DNA of 25,389 bases, from positions 1-25,389 of IMG/VR virus record IMGVR_UViG_3300031660_000055, one strand, 5' to 3'. The DNA comes from a virus. The notes beneath the pieces are model-generated. The model had not been told where the DNA came from. It made no database searches and worked only from the letters and a program-made list of their open reading frames with translations. A program made the translations under genes and the position numbers. Shown in pieces: positions 12,190 to 20,600 of this stretch (position 1 is its first letter; each line of letters starts with the position of its first letter).

Positions 12190-12539
12190 TTCTTTTTCAT
12201 TTTATTCATTGTAGTCACACCAAATGACGCTCCTACGATTGTCAAAATTATGTAAAAAAACATTGGGTCAGCATATTCTAAAATTTCCCACCCTCTTTGC
12301 ATTGTGTCCTGAGTGTACGGAATGAAATGGAGTGCCATTAAAACTGTAAAAAATAAACATAACCATTCATCTTTTAGTGAATGCTCTTGCTGTTTGATTT
12401 GTTCTATTGAAATTTGAGATGCCGCATCTAATTCTTTTTCTCTTACAATTTTATCTTTAGCTAATTTGTGAGAAATTGCTCCAAATGTTTTTTCTGCTAT
12501 GATTTTTGTAAGAGGGTTTTTAAGTAATGCAAACCACAT
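12186..12539 (-). CDS. Probable holin, 3TM-type phage holin family
   Basis: A 117-aa protein with a charged amphipathic N-terminal half (KLAKDKIVREKELDAASQIS), then membrane segments at about 59-76 (EWLCLFFTVLMALHFIP) and 91-108 (PMFFYIILTIVGASFGVTTM). The order amphipathic helix, 'KDEW', FIP and a C-terminal 'ASFG' resembles the 3TM/GTA-type holin family, which forms inner-membrane holes to release endolysin. It overlaps neighbours on both sides (TAATG and ATGA). The family call is from pattern memory; a generic phage membrane protein is the alternative. Confidence 0.7.
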   Translation of the reverse strand: MWFALLKNPLTKIIAEKTFGAISHKLAKDKIVREKELDAASQISIEQIKQQEHSLKDEWLCLFFTVLMALHFIPYTQDTMQRGWEILEYADPMFFYIILTIVGASFGVTTMNKMKKK

Positions 12540-12775
12540 TAGCTGAAGTAATTAAACGCTCCAGTGACTATACCACTAATAACTAGCAGTACCCACAACG
12601 CTCCCTTTCCTTTATTTATATCCGCTCTTAAAGTTTTAATTTCTTTTTGTGTTTCTTCTAATGCTTTAAGAATGTTGTTCATTCGTTCAGCACAAAGTTT
12701 TTCATGGCTTGAAAGTCTAACCCCAGTTGTTTGCTCTGCATACATATGCACAGGGTTAACTTTTTTTCTAGCCAT
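12539..12775 (-). CDS. XhlA-like membrane protein, lysis accessory (78 aa)
   Basis: A soluble coiled-coil N-terminal part (SHEKLCAERMNNILKALEET, then QKEIKTLRADINKGKG) is followed by one C-terminal membrane segment (ALWVLLVISGIVTGAFNYF). This layout is that of XhlA/haemolysin-type proteins that partner phage holins. It shares one base with the probable holin gene that follows, which supports the pairing. It is the first gene of the overlapping membrane cassette, 7 bp after the fibre accessory gene. Confidence 0.7.
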   Translation of the reverse strand: MARKKVNPVHMYAEQTTGVRLSSHEKLCAERMNNILKALEETQKEIKTLRADINKGKGALWVLLVISGIVTGAFNYFS

Positions 12776-12782
12776 TTAAATA

Positions 12783-13019
12783 TTATTCGCTTGGTGCGAA
12801 ACCAGTCATTGCTGTCGCTTCTGCTTGTGTTAAACCTAAGTCTAATAATTTAGTGTTACCACTTGCTTGTGCTGTAGCTTTAGCTGTTTTAGCATCTTTT
12901 TCTGCTTGTTTTTTAGTTTCATAATCTGCATTATCAATTTTTCTTTGTGATATTTCTTCAGCAGTTAAATCAACTTCTATTCCATTTGGATTTTCAGCAT
13001 TTATTATTATTTTTTTCAT
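12783..13019 (-). CDS. Fibre-associated small protein, copy 2 (78 aa)
   Basis: Residues 48-78 (ATAQASGNTKLLDLGLTQAE, then ATAMTGFAPSE) are almost identical to the C-terminus of the 94-aa protein at 14029-14313. The N-termini differ (MKKIIINAENPNGIEVDLTA here). Each copy directly follows a fibre/tip gene, with AGGAG before the ATG here. A tail-fibre assembly chaperone or tip-associated protein is the likely role, by analogy with small genes behind phage fibre genes; this is inference. Confidence 0.75.
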   Translation of the reverse strand: MKKIIINAENPNGIEVDLTAEEISQRKIDNADYETKKQAEKDAKTAKATAQASGNTKLLDLGLTQAEATAMTGFAPSE

Positions 13020-13028
13020 ATTTTTCTC

Positions 13029-13958
13029 CTATTTAAGTCCATAAAGTTGACAACTGATATTAGTTATAGTTCCAGAAGAAGGCATATAAAGAGTGATACC
13101 AGTATATGCAGATGAACTTGATTGACAAGAATGTCCACCAGTCATCACATTTTTATAATTACCAGCACTTTTCATTGTACACCATTTACTACTCAATGTT
13201 GCTGTTCTATTAGCACCTGCATTAAACCAAACATCTAACTGTGAACCTATTAGAACATTTGTAGAGTTTGCTGACCAATAGGGAGCAAATTTTATATAGT
13301 TAGCACTATGCATTAAAACTTGGTCGAAGCCGCCAGAACCATTTGTGTCCATATATTTACCGAAACTTAATGTATTATAATCATTACTACTTACTTCTGT
13401 GTTAGTACCAGTTAGAAATCTCAGACTTATATCTTCAGCAGTACCAGTTACAAAATCTCCTAGTTTTAAATAATATGACTTATATGTAGAACTAATAACA
13501 TTTTGAAAGTTAAAACTATTAACACCACTTCCACTATAACTATAGTCTGCTAATTTTACATAATCAGAACTTGCTACAGCAGGTGTTGTCCATGCAGGGT
13601 GTGAGCCAGTTTGCACTAAGTGTTGTCCATGAGTACCTTTAGCTAGTCTTGTTAATCCGCTTCCATCTCTGAAAAGTAAATCACCTTGTGTCGTTAGTGT
13701 TGTTGCTAAATCAACATTACTATTTAAAGCTGTTGAAGGTAATCTAGCATCTGGTATTGTTCCTGAAGTCAATTTATCTGTAGAGATATTTGGTATCTCA
13801 TTAGCATCTAAAGTAATTCTAGCATTTGGTATTGTACCTGAAGTTAAGTTAGTTGCTGAAAGATTAGTTAAATCAACAGCAGGTACATTATCTAAACTAG
13901 CTGATTTTACATCTCCATTTGCGTCTAGTAAATCTGCAATATTTCTTGCTTTTGTCAT
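13029..13958 (-). CDS. Tail fibre / receptor-binding tip protein (309 aa)
   Basis: The N-terminus MTKARNIADLLDANGDVKSA is followed by short beta-repeat units (LTSGTIPNARI, LTSGTIPDARL). A TLTTQGDLLFRDGSGLTRLA module is shared with the fibre at 14315-15319. The C-terminal half (about 140-309) looks like a jelly-roll-type beta domain ending GTITNISCQLYGLK, typical of phage fibre or decoration tips. AGGA lies about 10 nt before the ATG. A 71-bp gap with a terminator-like hairpin separates it from the previous gene, and a small accessory gene follows. The exact receptor is unknown. Confidence 0.82.
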   Translation of the reverse strand: MTKARNIADLLDANGDVKSASLDNVPAVDLTNLSATNLTSGTIPNARITLDANEIPNISTDKLTSGTIPDARLPSTALNSNVDLATTLTTQGDLLFRDGSGLTRLAKGTHGQHLVQTGSHPAWTTPAVASSDYVKLADYSYSGSGVNSFNFQNVISSTYKSYYLKLGDFVTGTAEDISLRFLTGTNTEVSSNDYNTLSFGKYMDTNGSGGFDQVLMHSANYIKFAPYWSANSTNVLIGSQLDVWFNAGANRTATLSSKWCTMKSAGNYKNVMTGGHSCQSSSSAYTGITLYMPSSGTITNISCQLYGLK

Positions 13959-13996
13959 TGATTTTATTTCCTATAATTTGTTGTTGTGAATTTTGT

Positions 13997-14022
13997 AAGG
14001 CTAGATATTTTTACCTAGCCTT
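13997..14022. terminator. Hairpin between fibre cassettes
   Basis: AAGGCTAG/CTAGCCTT form a perfect 8-bp stem with a 10-nt loop in a 70-bp intergenic gap. The flanks are AT-rich but carry no long T-run on the transcribed strand, so it may be a weak terminator or an mRNA-stability element controlling the last fibre gene. Confidence 0.45.
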
Positions 14023-14028
14023 TAAGTA

Positions 14029-14313
14029 TTATTCTGGTGTGAAACCAGTAAGTGCTGTTGCTTCTGCTTGTGTTAAACCTAAACCTAATAGTTTAGTGTT
14101 ACCACTTGCTTTAGCAGTTATACTAGCTTGTGCTGTATCTACCATTGCTTGTATTTCTTCAGCAGTTGGTTCATTAGATGTAAATGTACTTCCATCATAA
14201 CTAAAACCTGCTTTAATTGTGTTATCACAATCAACCCAAGTCATTGTAGGTGCTACTTCAAATTCATTTTCTTGAACATCTACTACTTTATTTTCGAATA
14301 TTAATGCCTTCAT
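14029..14313 (-). CDS. Fibre-associated small protein, copy 1 (94 aa)
   Basis: The N-terminus MKALIFENKVVDVQENEFEV continues with a beta-like module (APTMTWVDCDNTIKAGFSYD). The C-terminal AKASGNTKLLGLGLTQAEAT, then ALTGFTPE, matches the 78-aa protein at 12783-13019, and the DNA is also similar there (about 14040-14120 versus 12797-12880). It begins 1 bp after the glycine-rich fibre gene. The N-terminal beta module followed by a helical tail recalls small tail-fibre assembly proteins. Role inferred. Confidence 0.76.
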   Translation of the reverse strand: MKALIFENKVVDVQENEFEVAPTMTWVDCDNTIKAGFSYDGSTFTSNEPTAEEIQAMVDTAQASITAKASGNTKLLGLGLTQAEATALTGFTPE

Positions 14314-14314
14314 A

Positions 14315-15319
14315 TTATGCGTACTCCTCTACGTAAACTACTCCGTTTTTTGGTTGTTGCCCTGCGTTGTTACCAGAACTTCGACCACCACCACCTCCAC
14401 CGAAAGCTCCTCCAGTTGCCGAACCTGCACTATAACCACCACCAGTTGAACCAGAACCCCAAAAAGTTCCACCACCAGACATTCCACCTGCTTGATAACT
14501 GGAACTTTCTCTACTAGCTGTTTGAGACATTCCACCTCCACCAGTAATATTAATAAAGCCACTTGAAGCAGTTCCACCATTTCCACCTTGAGAATATGAA
14601 TATGACTGTGATTTTACACCACCATTTCCAGTACAATAAGAACCAAATGAACTTGTTCCTCCAGTTGTACCTTCATAATTAGTCCCACCAGTTTCATAAC
14701 CATTAACACCTGCTGTACCAACAGTAACATTAACAGTAGCAACTCCACTTAAATCTATAAAGTCGATAGCAGTTCCACCACCACCTCCTCCTGCACCACA
14801 ACCACCTGCATGGTAGTAAACCTCATTTATAGCATCAGAACCACCTCCTGCACCAGTAACTATAACTTTTACTTTAGTTACACCTGAAGGTTTTGTGTAA
14901 GTGCTTGAACCTGTACTAGTAAAGACTTGTATGGATTGCATACCACCTCCACCACCACTCGGTGTGTACCATTCAGGTGCAGTTGCACCAGAGTTTATTC
15001 TTAACTCTTGGTTTGCTGAACCTTTAGCTAATCTTTGTAATCCACTTCCATCTCTGTAAAGTATATCGCCTTGTGTTGTTAAAGTTGTTGATAAGTCAGT
15101 TCCATTAGAACCATTAGAACCATTAGTTCCATTAGTTCCTGCTGTAGACATTATATTCCAGTAAGCTGTTGCGTTGCCTACTGCTTGATTTGAATGTGCT
15201 TGAATACAAACATAACTATTACCACCAGATGAAACTACATCATCAATGGAATATGTAGTGCCACTATTGTAAGCACCCTTCCAGTTAAATTTGATAGCAC
15301 CCAGATTGATTGTTGCCAT
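14315..15319 (-). CDS. Glycine-rich tail fibre / adhesin (334 aa)
   Basis: Three parts are visible. Residues 1-60 resemble a carbohydrate-binding-like module (FNWKGAYNSGTTYSIDDVVS, then GGNSYVCIQAHSN and YWNIMS). Residues 63-75 form a short collagen-like GxN run, followed by the TLTTQGDILYRDGSGLQRLA module shared with the neighbouring fibre. After FTSTGSSTYTKPSGVTKVKV the remaining 180 residues are full of poly-Gly motifs (GCGAGGGGGG, GGAFGGGGGGR). Gly-rich tips like this are used as receptor-binding adhesins, for example the polyglycine helices of T-even gp38-type proteins, so this may be the exchangeable host-range part. GGAA precedes the ATG. Confidence 0.82.
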   Translation of the reverse strand: MATINLGAIKFNWKGAYNSGTTYSIDDVVSSGGNSYVCIQAHSNQAVGNATAYWNIMSTAGTNGTNGSNGSNGTDLSTTLTTQGDILYRDGSGLQRLAKGSANQELRINSGATAPEWYTPSGGGGGMQSIQVFTSTGSSTYTKPSGVTKVKVIVTGAGGGSDAINEVYYHAGGCGAGGGGGGTAIDFIDLSGVATVNVTVGTAGVNGYETGGTNYEGTTGGTSSFGSYCTGNGGVKSQSYSYSQGGNGGTASSGFINITGGGGMSQTASRESSSYQAGGMSGGGTFWGSGSTGGGYSAGSATGGAFGGGGGGRSSGNNAGQQPKNGVVYVEEYA

Positions 15320-15330
15320 GTTTTATTTCC

Positions 15331-17589
15331 TTATATTGTTGATATTAAATTGCCATTTGAATTAATGCTAAAGACAAAGCCTGAAGCACTAAATAAAACA
15401 TCATCAAAGTTGGCATATTGACTTTCAGTGATGTTATCTTGACCTTGATTGGTCGTAATTACTCTCATGTTATTTAAAGCAGGTGTTGGTGTATTTGCTG
15501 TTCCACCCATATTTGTATGAGAAGAACAATAATAATAAAGTGTAGGTGCATTAGTAGCCACTACGATTGTTACTTGTGTTGAACTGTTATGAGTTACACC
15601 TGTTGTATATTCAGAACCACTTGCGTGAGTTCCATTTGAAGTTGTTGAAAATTTAAATGGGTGTGCTGAAGGATAATTAAATACATAAGTATTACCTTCA
15701 TATAAATCTAAAGCGTCTTGTTGAACACCATCTATAAAGTATTTATTTGCACCATCAACTGAAACTACTGTTACAGTTTTAACTAAAGTAGAAGCTGAGA
15801 AAAACTTTTCAAAACCATAAACTTCTGCACTTGATGTAGAACCATATTCTAAACCATTAGCTGACGCATTTACTTTTAATGCTTGTCCTGCTGTACCGAT
15901 TGCAGTTAAACCTGTACCACCTTTAGAAGTTGGTACTGTTGGTAATCTTGCTGAATTTATTGTTCCTGAATTAATTGCTGAACCTGCCACACTAGCTACA
16001 TTAAATGTACCAAATCCAACTATATAAAGAATGTCTCCTGTAGAAGCACCTGTTGCTAATACTATTGAAGAACCAGTTGTAGCTGTAAAATCTGTAGGGT
16101 CTAAGTGAACACCATTCAAATAAACATCTAAATATAAAGGGTCATAAGCTAAAGTATTACTACTTGCATCTGAACCTGTAAAAGTTGTTTGGTTGTTTGT
16201 TGCTACATATTTAAATCTAGCTGAAGTTCCATTAATAGAACTACCTGCACTTTGAAAACCAGAAGCACCATAAACTTTTAAAATATTGTTTGTACTGTCC
16301 CACCATAAATCTCCACTATCTAGTGAACTTGTGGGTGCGTTAGCTGAAATTCTATATTGATTACCAAAAGCATTTACTGAATCTAAATTTGTATTAACAT
16401 TATTAATTGCAGTTATAGCACCACCTACATTATTAATATTAGTGGTTGCACCTGCTACTGCATTTATATTTGTTGAATTACCATTTACAGTATTAATAGC
16501 TGACGACATTCCTGCAACTGTAGTTACATTAGCTTTTATATTTTCTATTGCAGATATATCAGATGCAATACCTGCAACTGCTGTTATGTTCGAATTTGCT
16601 CCTGCTACAGTATTAATATTTGAATTATTTCCTGCAACTATATTTATATTAGAAGCATTACCATTTACAGTTCCTATCGCTGAATTTAATCCTGCTACTG
16701 TATTTATATTTGAATTATTTCCTGCAACAGTATTAATGTTTGTAGAATTTGAATTTACAGCATTTATATTTGTTGAATTATTATTTACTGCTGTAATTGT
16801 AGAAGATATTCCTGCTACTGTATTCACGTTTGCGATAGCCCCACCGACTGTATTTACGTTTGCGATTGCTCCTGCAACTACATCAATCTCTGAACTAGCT
16901 TCGTTTAAATCGTCTGCAACTGTTTCAATTTCTGAAACTGCTTCTGCTAAATCATTTGCTACTGCAATTACTTTTGCAATATCACTTGCTACTGTGTTTA
17001 CTGAACCTATAGAACCTGCAACTAAATTTACATTTGTAGAATTTGAGTTTACAGTATTTATAGCTGTTGCACTGCTGTTCACAGCATTTATAGCTGAAAT
17101 ATTTGCATTAACATTTGTTAAAGCTGTTTTGTTAGCTGTAGTTAAGAAAGTGTTTTCTAAATAATCTTTTGTAGCCGCATCTTGTGCTGACGTAGGGTTT
17201 GCTACATTTTTTAATCTTTTGTTTCCTACATTATATTGGAAATCTGAGTTGTCTAATGAGATTACATCTGAGGCATCATCAATAGCTTCTTGTGACATAA
17301 AGAATGCTTGTTCACTATCTGTGTCTAAATCATTTTCTGTTAAAACTGAGCCATCAGCATAATCTGTAAGCCTTGCAGTCTGAGAGGTTTTTCTCCTAAT
17401 CTCAATAGCTGAAGCATTCGCAGGTGCAGTATTAAATGTTAAAGTTGTTCCTGCGGCGTTCAGTGTAAATGCTGTAGTAGCTGTTCCTGAAACCGTTACT
17501 GTTAAATCTGTTGCCGCTCTGTAGCTAAAAGATATAGCAAAAGCTGTTGTACTAGCGTTACCTGTGTAACGTACAAAACTATTTGCCAT
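15331..17589 (-). CDS. T7-type tail fibre with decapeptide repeats and a cupredoxin-like domain (752 aa)
   Basis: Residues 1-145 match the T7 gp17-type N-terminus that docks the fibre to the tail (MANSFVRYTGNASTTAFAIS; SVLTENDLDTDSEQAFF). Residues about 150-395 are a chain of 10-residue units of the form NSNINTVAGN, a rod. GTINSARLPTV and GLTAIGTAGQ modules follow. Residues about 605-700 form a cupredoxin-like module (DLYEGNTYVFNYPSAHPFKF; YYYCSSHTNMGG) in which H643, C688, H691 and M694 could be a type-1 copper ligand set. The end (700-752) is a small module ending in NSNGNLISTI. AAGGA lies before the ATG, and promoter P3 stands 33 nt upstream. Confidence 0.92.
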   Translation of the reverse strand: MANSFVRYTGNASTTAFAISFSYRAATDLTVTVSGTATTAFTLNAAGTTLTFNTAPANASAIEIRRKTSQTARLTDYADGSVLTENDLDTDSEQAFFMSQEAIDDASDVISLDNSDFQYNVGNKRLKNVANPTSAQDAATKDYLENTFLTTANKTALTNVNANISAINAVNSSATAINTVNSNSTNVNLVAGSIGSVNTVASDIAKVIAVANDLAEAVSEIETVADDLNEASSEIDVVAGAIANVNTVGGAIANVNTVAGISSTITAVNNNSTNINAVNSNSTNINTVAGNNSNINTVAGLNSAIGTVNGNASNINIVAGNNSNINTVAGANSNITAVAGIASDISAIENIKANVTTVAGMSSAINTVNGNSTNINAVAGATTNINNVGGAITAINNVNTNLDSVNAFGNQYRISANAPTSSLDSGDLWWDSTNNILKVYGASGFQSAGSSINGTSARFKYVATNNQTTFTGSDASSNTLAYDPLYLDVYLNGVHLDPTDFTATTGSSIVLATGASTGDILYIVGFGTFNVASVAGSAINSGTINSARLPTVPTSKGGTGLTAIGTAGQALKVNASANGLEYGSTSSAEVYGFEKFFSASTLVKTVTVVSVDGANKYFIDGVQQDALDLYEGNTYVFNYPSAHPFKFSTTSNGTHASGSEYTTGVTHNSSTQVTIVVATNAPTLYYYCSSHTNMGGTANTPTPALNNMRVITTNQGQDNITESQYANFDDVLFSASGFVFSINSNGNLISTI

Positions 17590-17616
17590 GTGTTATTTTC
17601 CTTATTTTGGGTTGAA

Positions 17617-17639
17617 TTCTTCTAAAAGGGGTACTTTTT
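17617..17639 (-). promoter_or_regulatory. Putative phage RNA polymerase promoter P3, before the tail fibre
   Basis: Bases from -17 to -1 on the transcribed strand read AAAAAGTACCCCTTTTA, with +1 G at 17622. This is the third copy of the P1/P2 motif, sitting in the 62-bp gap between internal virion protein D and the fibre gene, the only larger gap in the right half of the window. It would give the fibre, lysis and terminase genes a separate late start. Confidence 0.68.
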
Positions 17640-17651
17640 AATATGAACTAA

Positions 17652-20600
17652 TTATTGAGATAATAACTCTAAAGTTTCATAATGTTTGTTGTATTTCTTG
17701 TCTAAGTTCTCATACAATGCTTTCTGTCTTTCAGCAAATTCTGGGAACTCACTCATCATTTCTTCTTTTGCAAATCTGTCTACTGATTTTACAAAGTCAA
17801 TAATAACTTGGGCTTGTTCATCTTTACCATTAACTGTGCCTTGTGGGTGCATGTAGATTTCGCTGTTTTTATCTAATATCATTTTTTCTACATACTCAGC
17901 TAATGTATATTGTTTACCATCATAAGACTTATCGTAAATAATATTTCCACCTTCATCTACAGTAGTCTCATTCTTGATTTCTAATAGTCTATCGTAAGCT
18001 GTTTGGTTCTTATCATTTCTCATATCTTTAAGATTTAAAGATGAAGCATCACCTTTAAGTCTGATACTTTGTATTGGGTGTGAATACTTAAATTCTCTTT
18101 CTCTTATAAATTTAGCTGTCTCTGTATTTTTAAAATTAGTCATAGCAAACGGAGATGACCATAGACCTGTCTCGCCTCCTAATCCAAATAACCAACCATT
18201 TTTTCTATCAATCTTTTCACCAAACATATTACGTCTAGGCATGATTGATGTTTTGCTTTGGAATGGAAGTCTTAATCTATCGCTTAATGTATATAATTCT
18301 CTTTCCCATTCATCATTAACTCTATCTACATATCTTAAACCACCTGATAAAGGGAATGCTTTATAAACAAATTGAGATGCTATTTGTGTCCCCATTCTTT
18401 CAGGTTTTTTAGTAAACATAATGTCATCTGATGTCATCATATTCACTAACTCTACAATATTCTTAGTATAGAATTTAGATGTTATATTTCTTGTAAGTGT
18501 AGCAACAACACCCATAATTAATTCAGTTGTATCTTTTTCTACTACTGGGTCTAAATCATCTGTATGTTTTAGCTTGTCATTAAATAAAGAAATTAAATCT
18601 GCCGCAATAAAGAATGGCATCATAAGAGGGTCTAATCTGTTTAAAGAAATATATCTACCATCATCTGTTTTATATGAGTAAGCCTGTTCACCTGTGTTCT
18701 GTTCTACGTCTCTTTGTTTTTTATAGTTAATGTCACCACCTCCTACAATCTTGCCAGACATAGCTAAACTAATTGCACTTCCCCATAACGCCCAACCCAT
18801 TTGTATTCTTGCAGTAGCTTCTGCCGCCGCTTCAGGATTAAGGTATTCTTTTTTTCTAAATGGATTTAAACCTCTAGCAATTTCACTTCTAATTTTACCA
18901 TTTCGCATTCCTTTTTCTGCCAACATATGTCCCATTTGAAATTGAAATCTACCAAGAAAAGGTAAATGCTGTGCTGACCATCTTAATAAGTTTGATGGTG
19001 TATTTACAAAGTGAAGACCAAGTAGCCTTAAAGATTTATGTTTTGTAGCAACTCTTAAAAGAGAACCTGTAAATTTATCTTCTAGTTCTTTTGTATTAGG
19101 ATTTATTTGACCTACATTTCCAGTATATGACCCTTCCTGTGCGTGATACAAAGGTGAATTTAATCTAGCATTTACTGTTTTATCAATTTCTATTGCTGAA
19201 CCATTTTCTCTAATATACTCACCTTCTATTTCTTTTGCTCTTTTTTTATAAGCATCAGCATAACTAATGTCAGTTAACTTTAATTTAGTATCTTTTATTA
19301 CACTAAACTCTGGGTTTTCTTTTAATATTCTTGAGTTAATCAAAGATGTCATTCTAGCTTTAAACATCATAGATTTAAGAAATTCATCACCTGCTGATAA
19401 AACTCTCATAGGTGCAGAGACCGTTCTACCTGCTCCTTTAAATGCACCTGTTACTATTTTACCTAATCTAGTTCCATCTAAACCTACAAGGTTAGTTACA
19501 GTTTCACCCCAAGCATCAAATAAATCTTGAAGCTGTCCTTGCCTCATAGTGCTATCATGTTTCATCTGTCTACTATCAAGTATGGCTCGACCTTCATAAA
19601 ATGATTTACCTGCTCTTTTTAAAGCATGTCCAATAAATGCAAATTGATATAGATAAGTTTGTAAGGCTTCTCTCATAATTACTTTTGCTCTGTCTGCATC
19701 TCTTAAATACATGTTAGCACCTCTCAACATCATAGTTGCAGGTTTCCACTGTGTCTGTACCAGACCAGATACAATGTTTAGTATGTGTGTATCTGGTGAA
19801 GATAGAAGGTTATTGTTTACAAATTCAGTTGCAATATCCCATTTATCAACTTCTCTAGCATTTTGTAATGCTCTAATAATTTGGTCTCTGTCAGATAATT
19901 TACCAACAGCATTCATAAATTCCCATTTTTGTTCAGGAGTTCCATTTGCTAATTTAGACATTTTAGGGTCTTCAGGGTCAGCCATAAGTTTTGCGGCTCT
20001 TGCACCATCAGCATCTATGTTATTTGCGTTTAATCCTCTAGCTACGTTTGTACCCATCTCAGATTTAACTTCTAACATTTCTTTGACATCTGCCATCTGT
20101 CTATCAAAGTCAGCTATCATTTGTAATTTTTCAGCAGGTAACAAATCAAGCCTGTTACTCTCTGTGCCTAACCCACCCATAATGTCGTATCTACTTTTAA
20201 TAGCGTCTCCTTGTGCAACCATAGTTGCATAAAGTTTAGTAAATTCCTCACCATAAGCTACTCTTTCTGCCGCTTCTTTTAATTTCTTAGGGTCAGCACC
20301 AAATCTAGTGACTGCATCAGCAATCATTTCAGCGTGAGTAATCTTTTTCTTTTTTAATTTTTCTGTAACTTCTTCAATCGTAAATTTAATTAATGCTTCA
20401 GTGCTAGTCGTTTGGTCTGAACTGACATTATTAAGTCTGACAGCGTTGTTTGAAAGTTTAGGGGGTTTATCATCAGCATCTATTTTACTGGAATTAAGGT
20501 CATTGATATATTCTTTTGTAGTTTTAGGAGAAGGTTTATTTTTTAAAGTTGGAGTATTATCGTCTGGTATCAGTTCATCAAACAGTCTTGCACCTGTTAT

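Noticed and set aside
16442-17164. Long plus-strand ORF opposite the tail fibre
   Set aside because: It follows from the repeat structure of the fibre gene on the other strand; the protein is a monotonous repeat without start signals.
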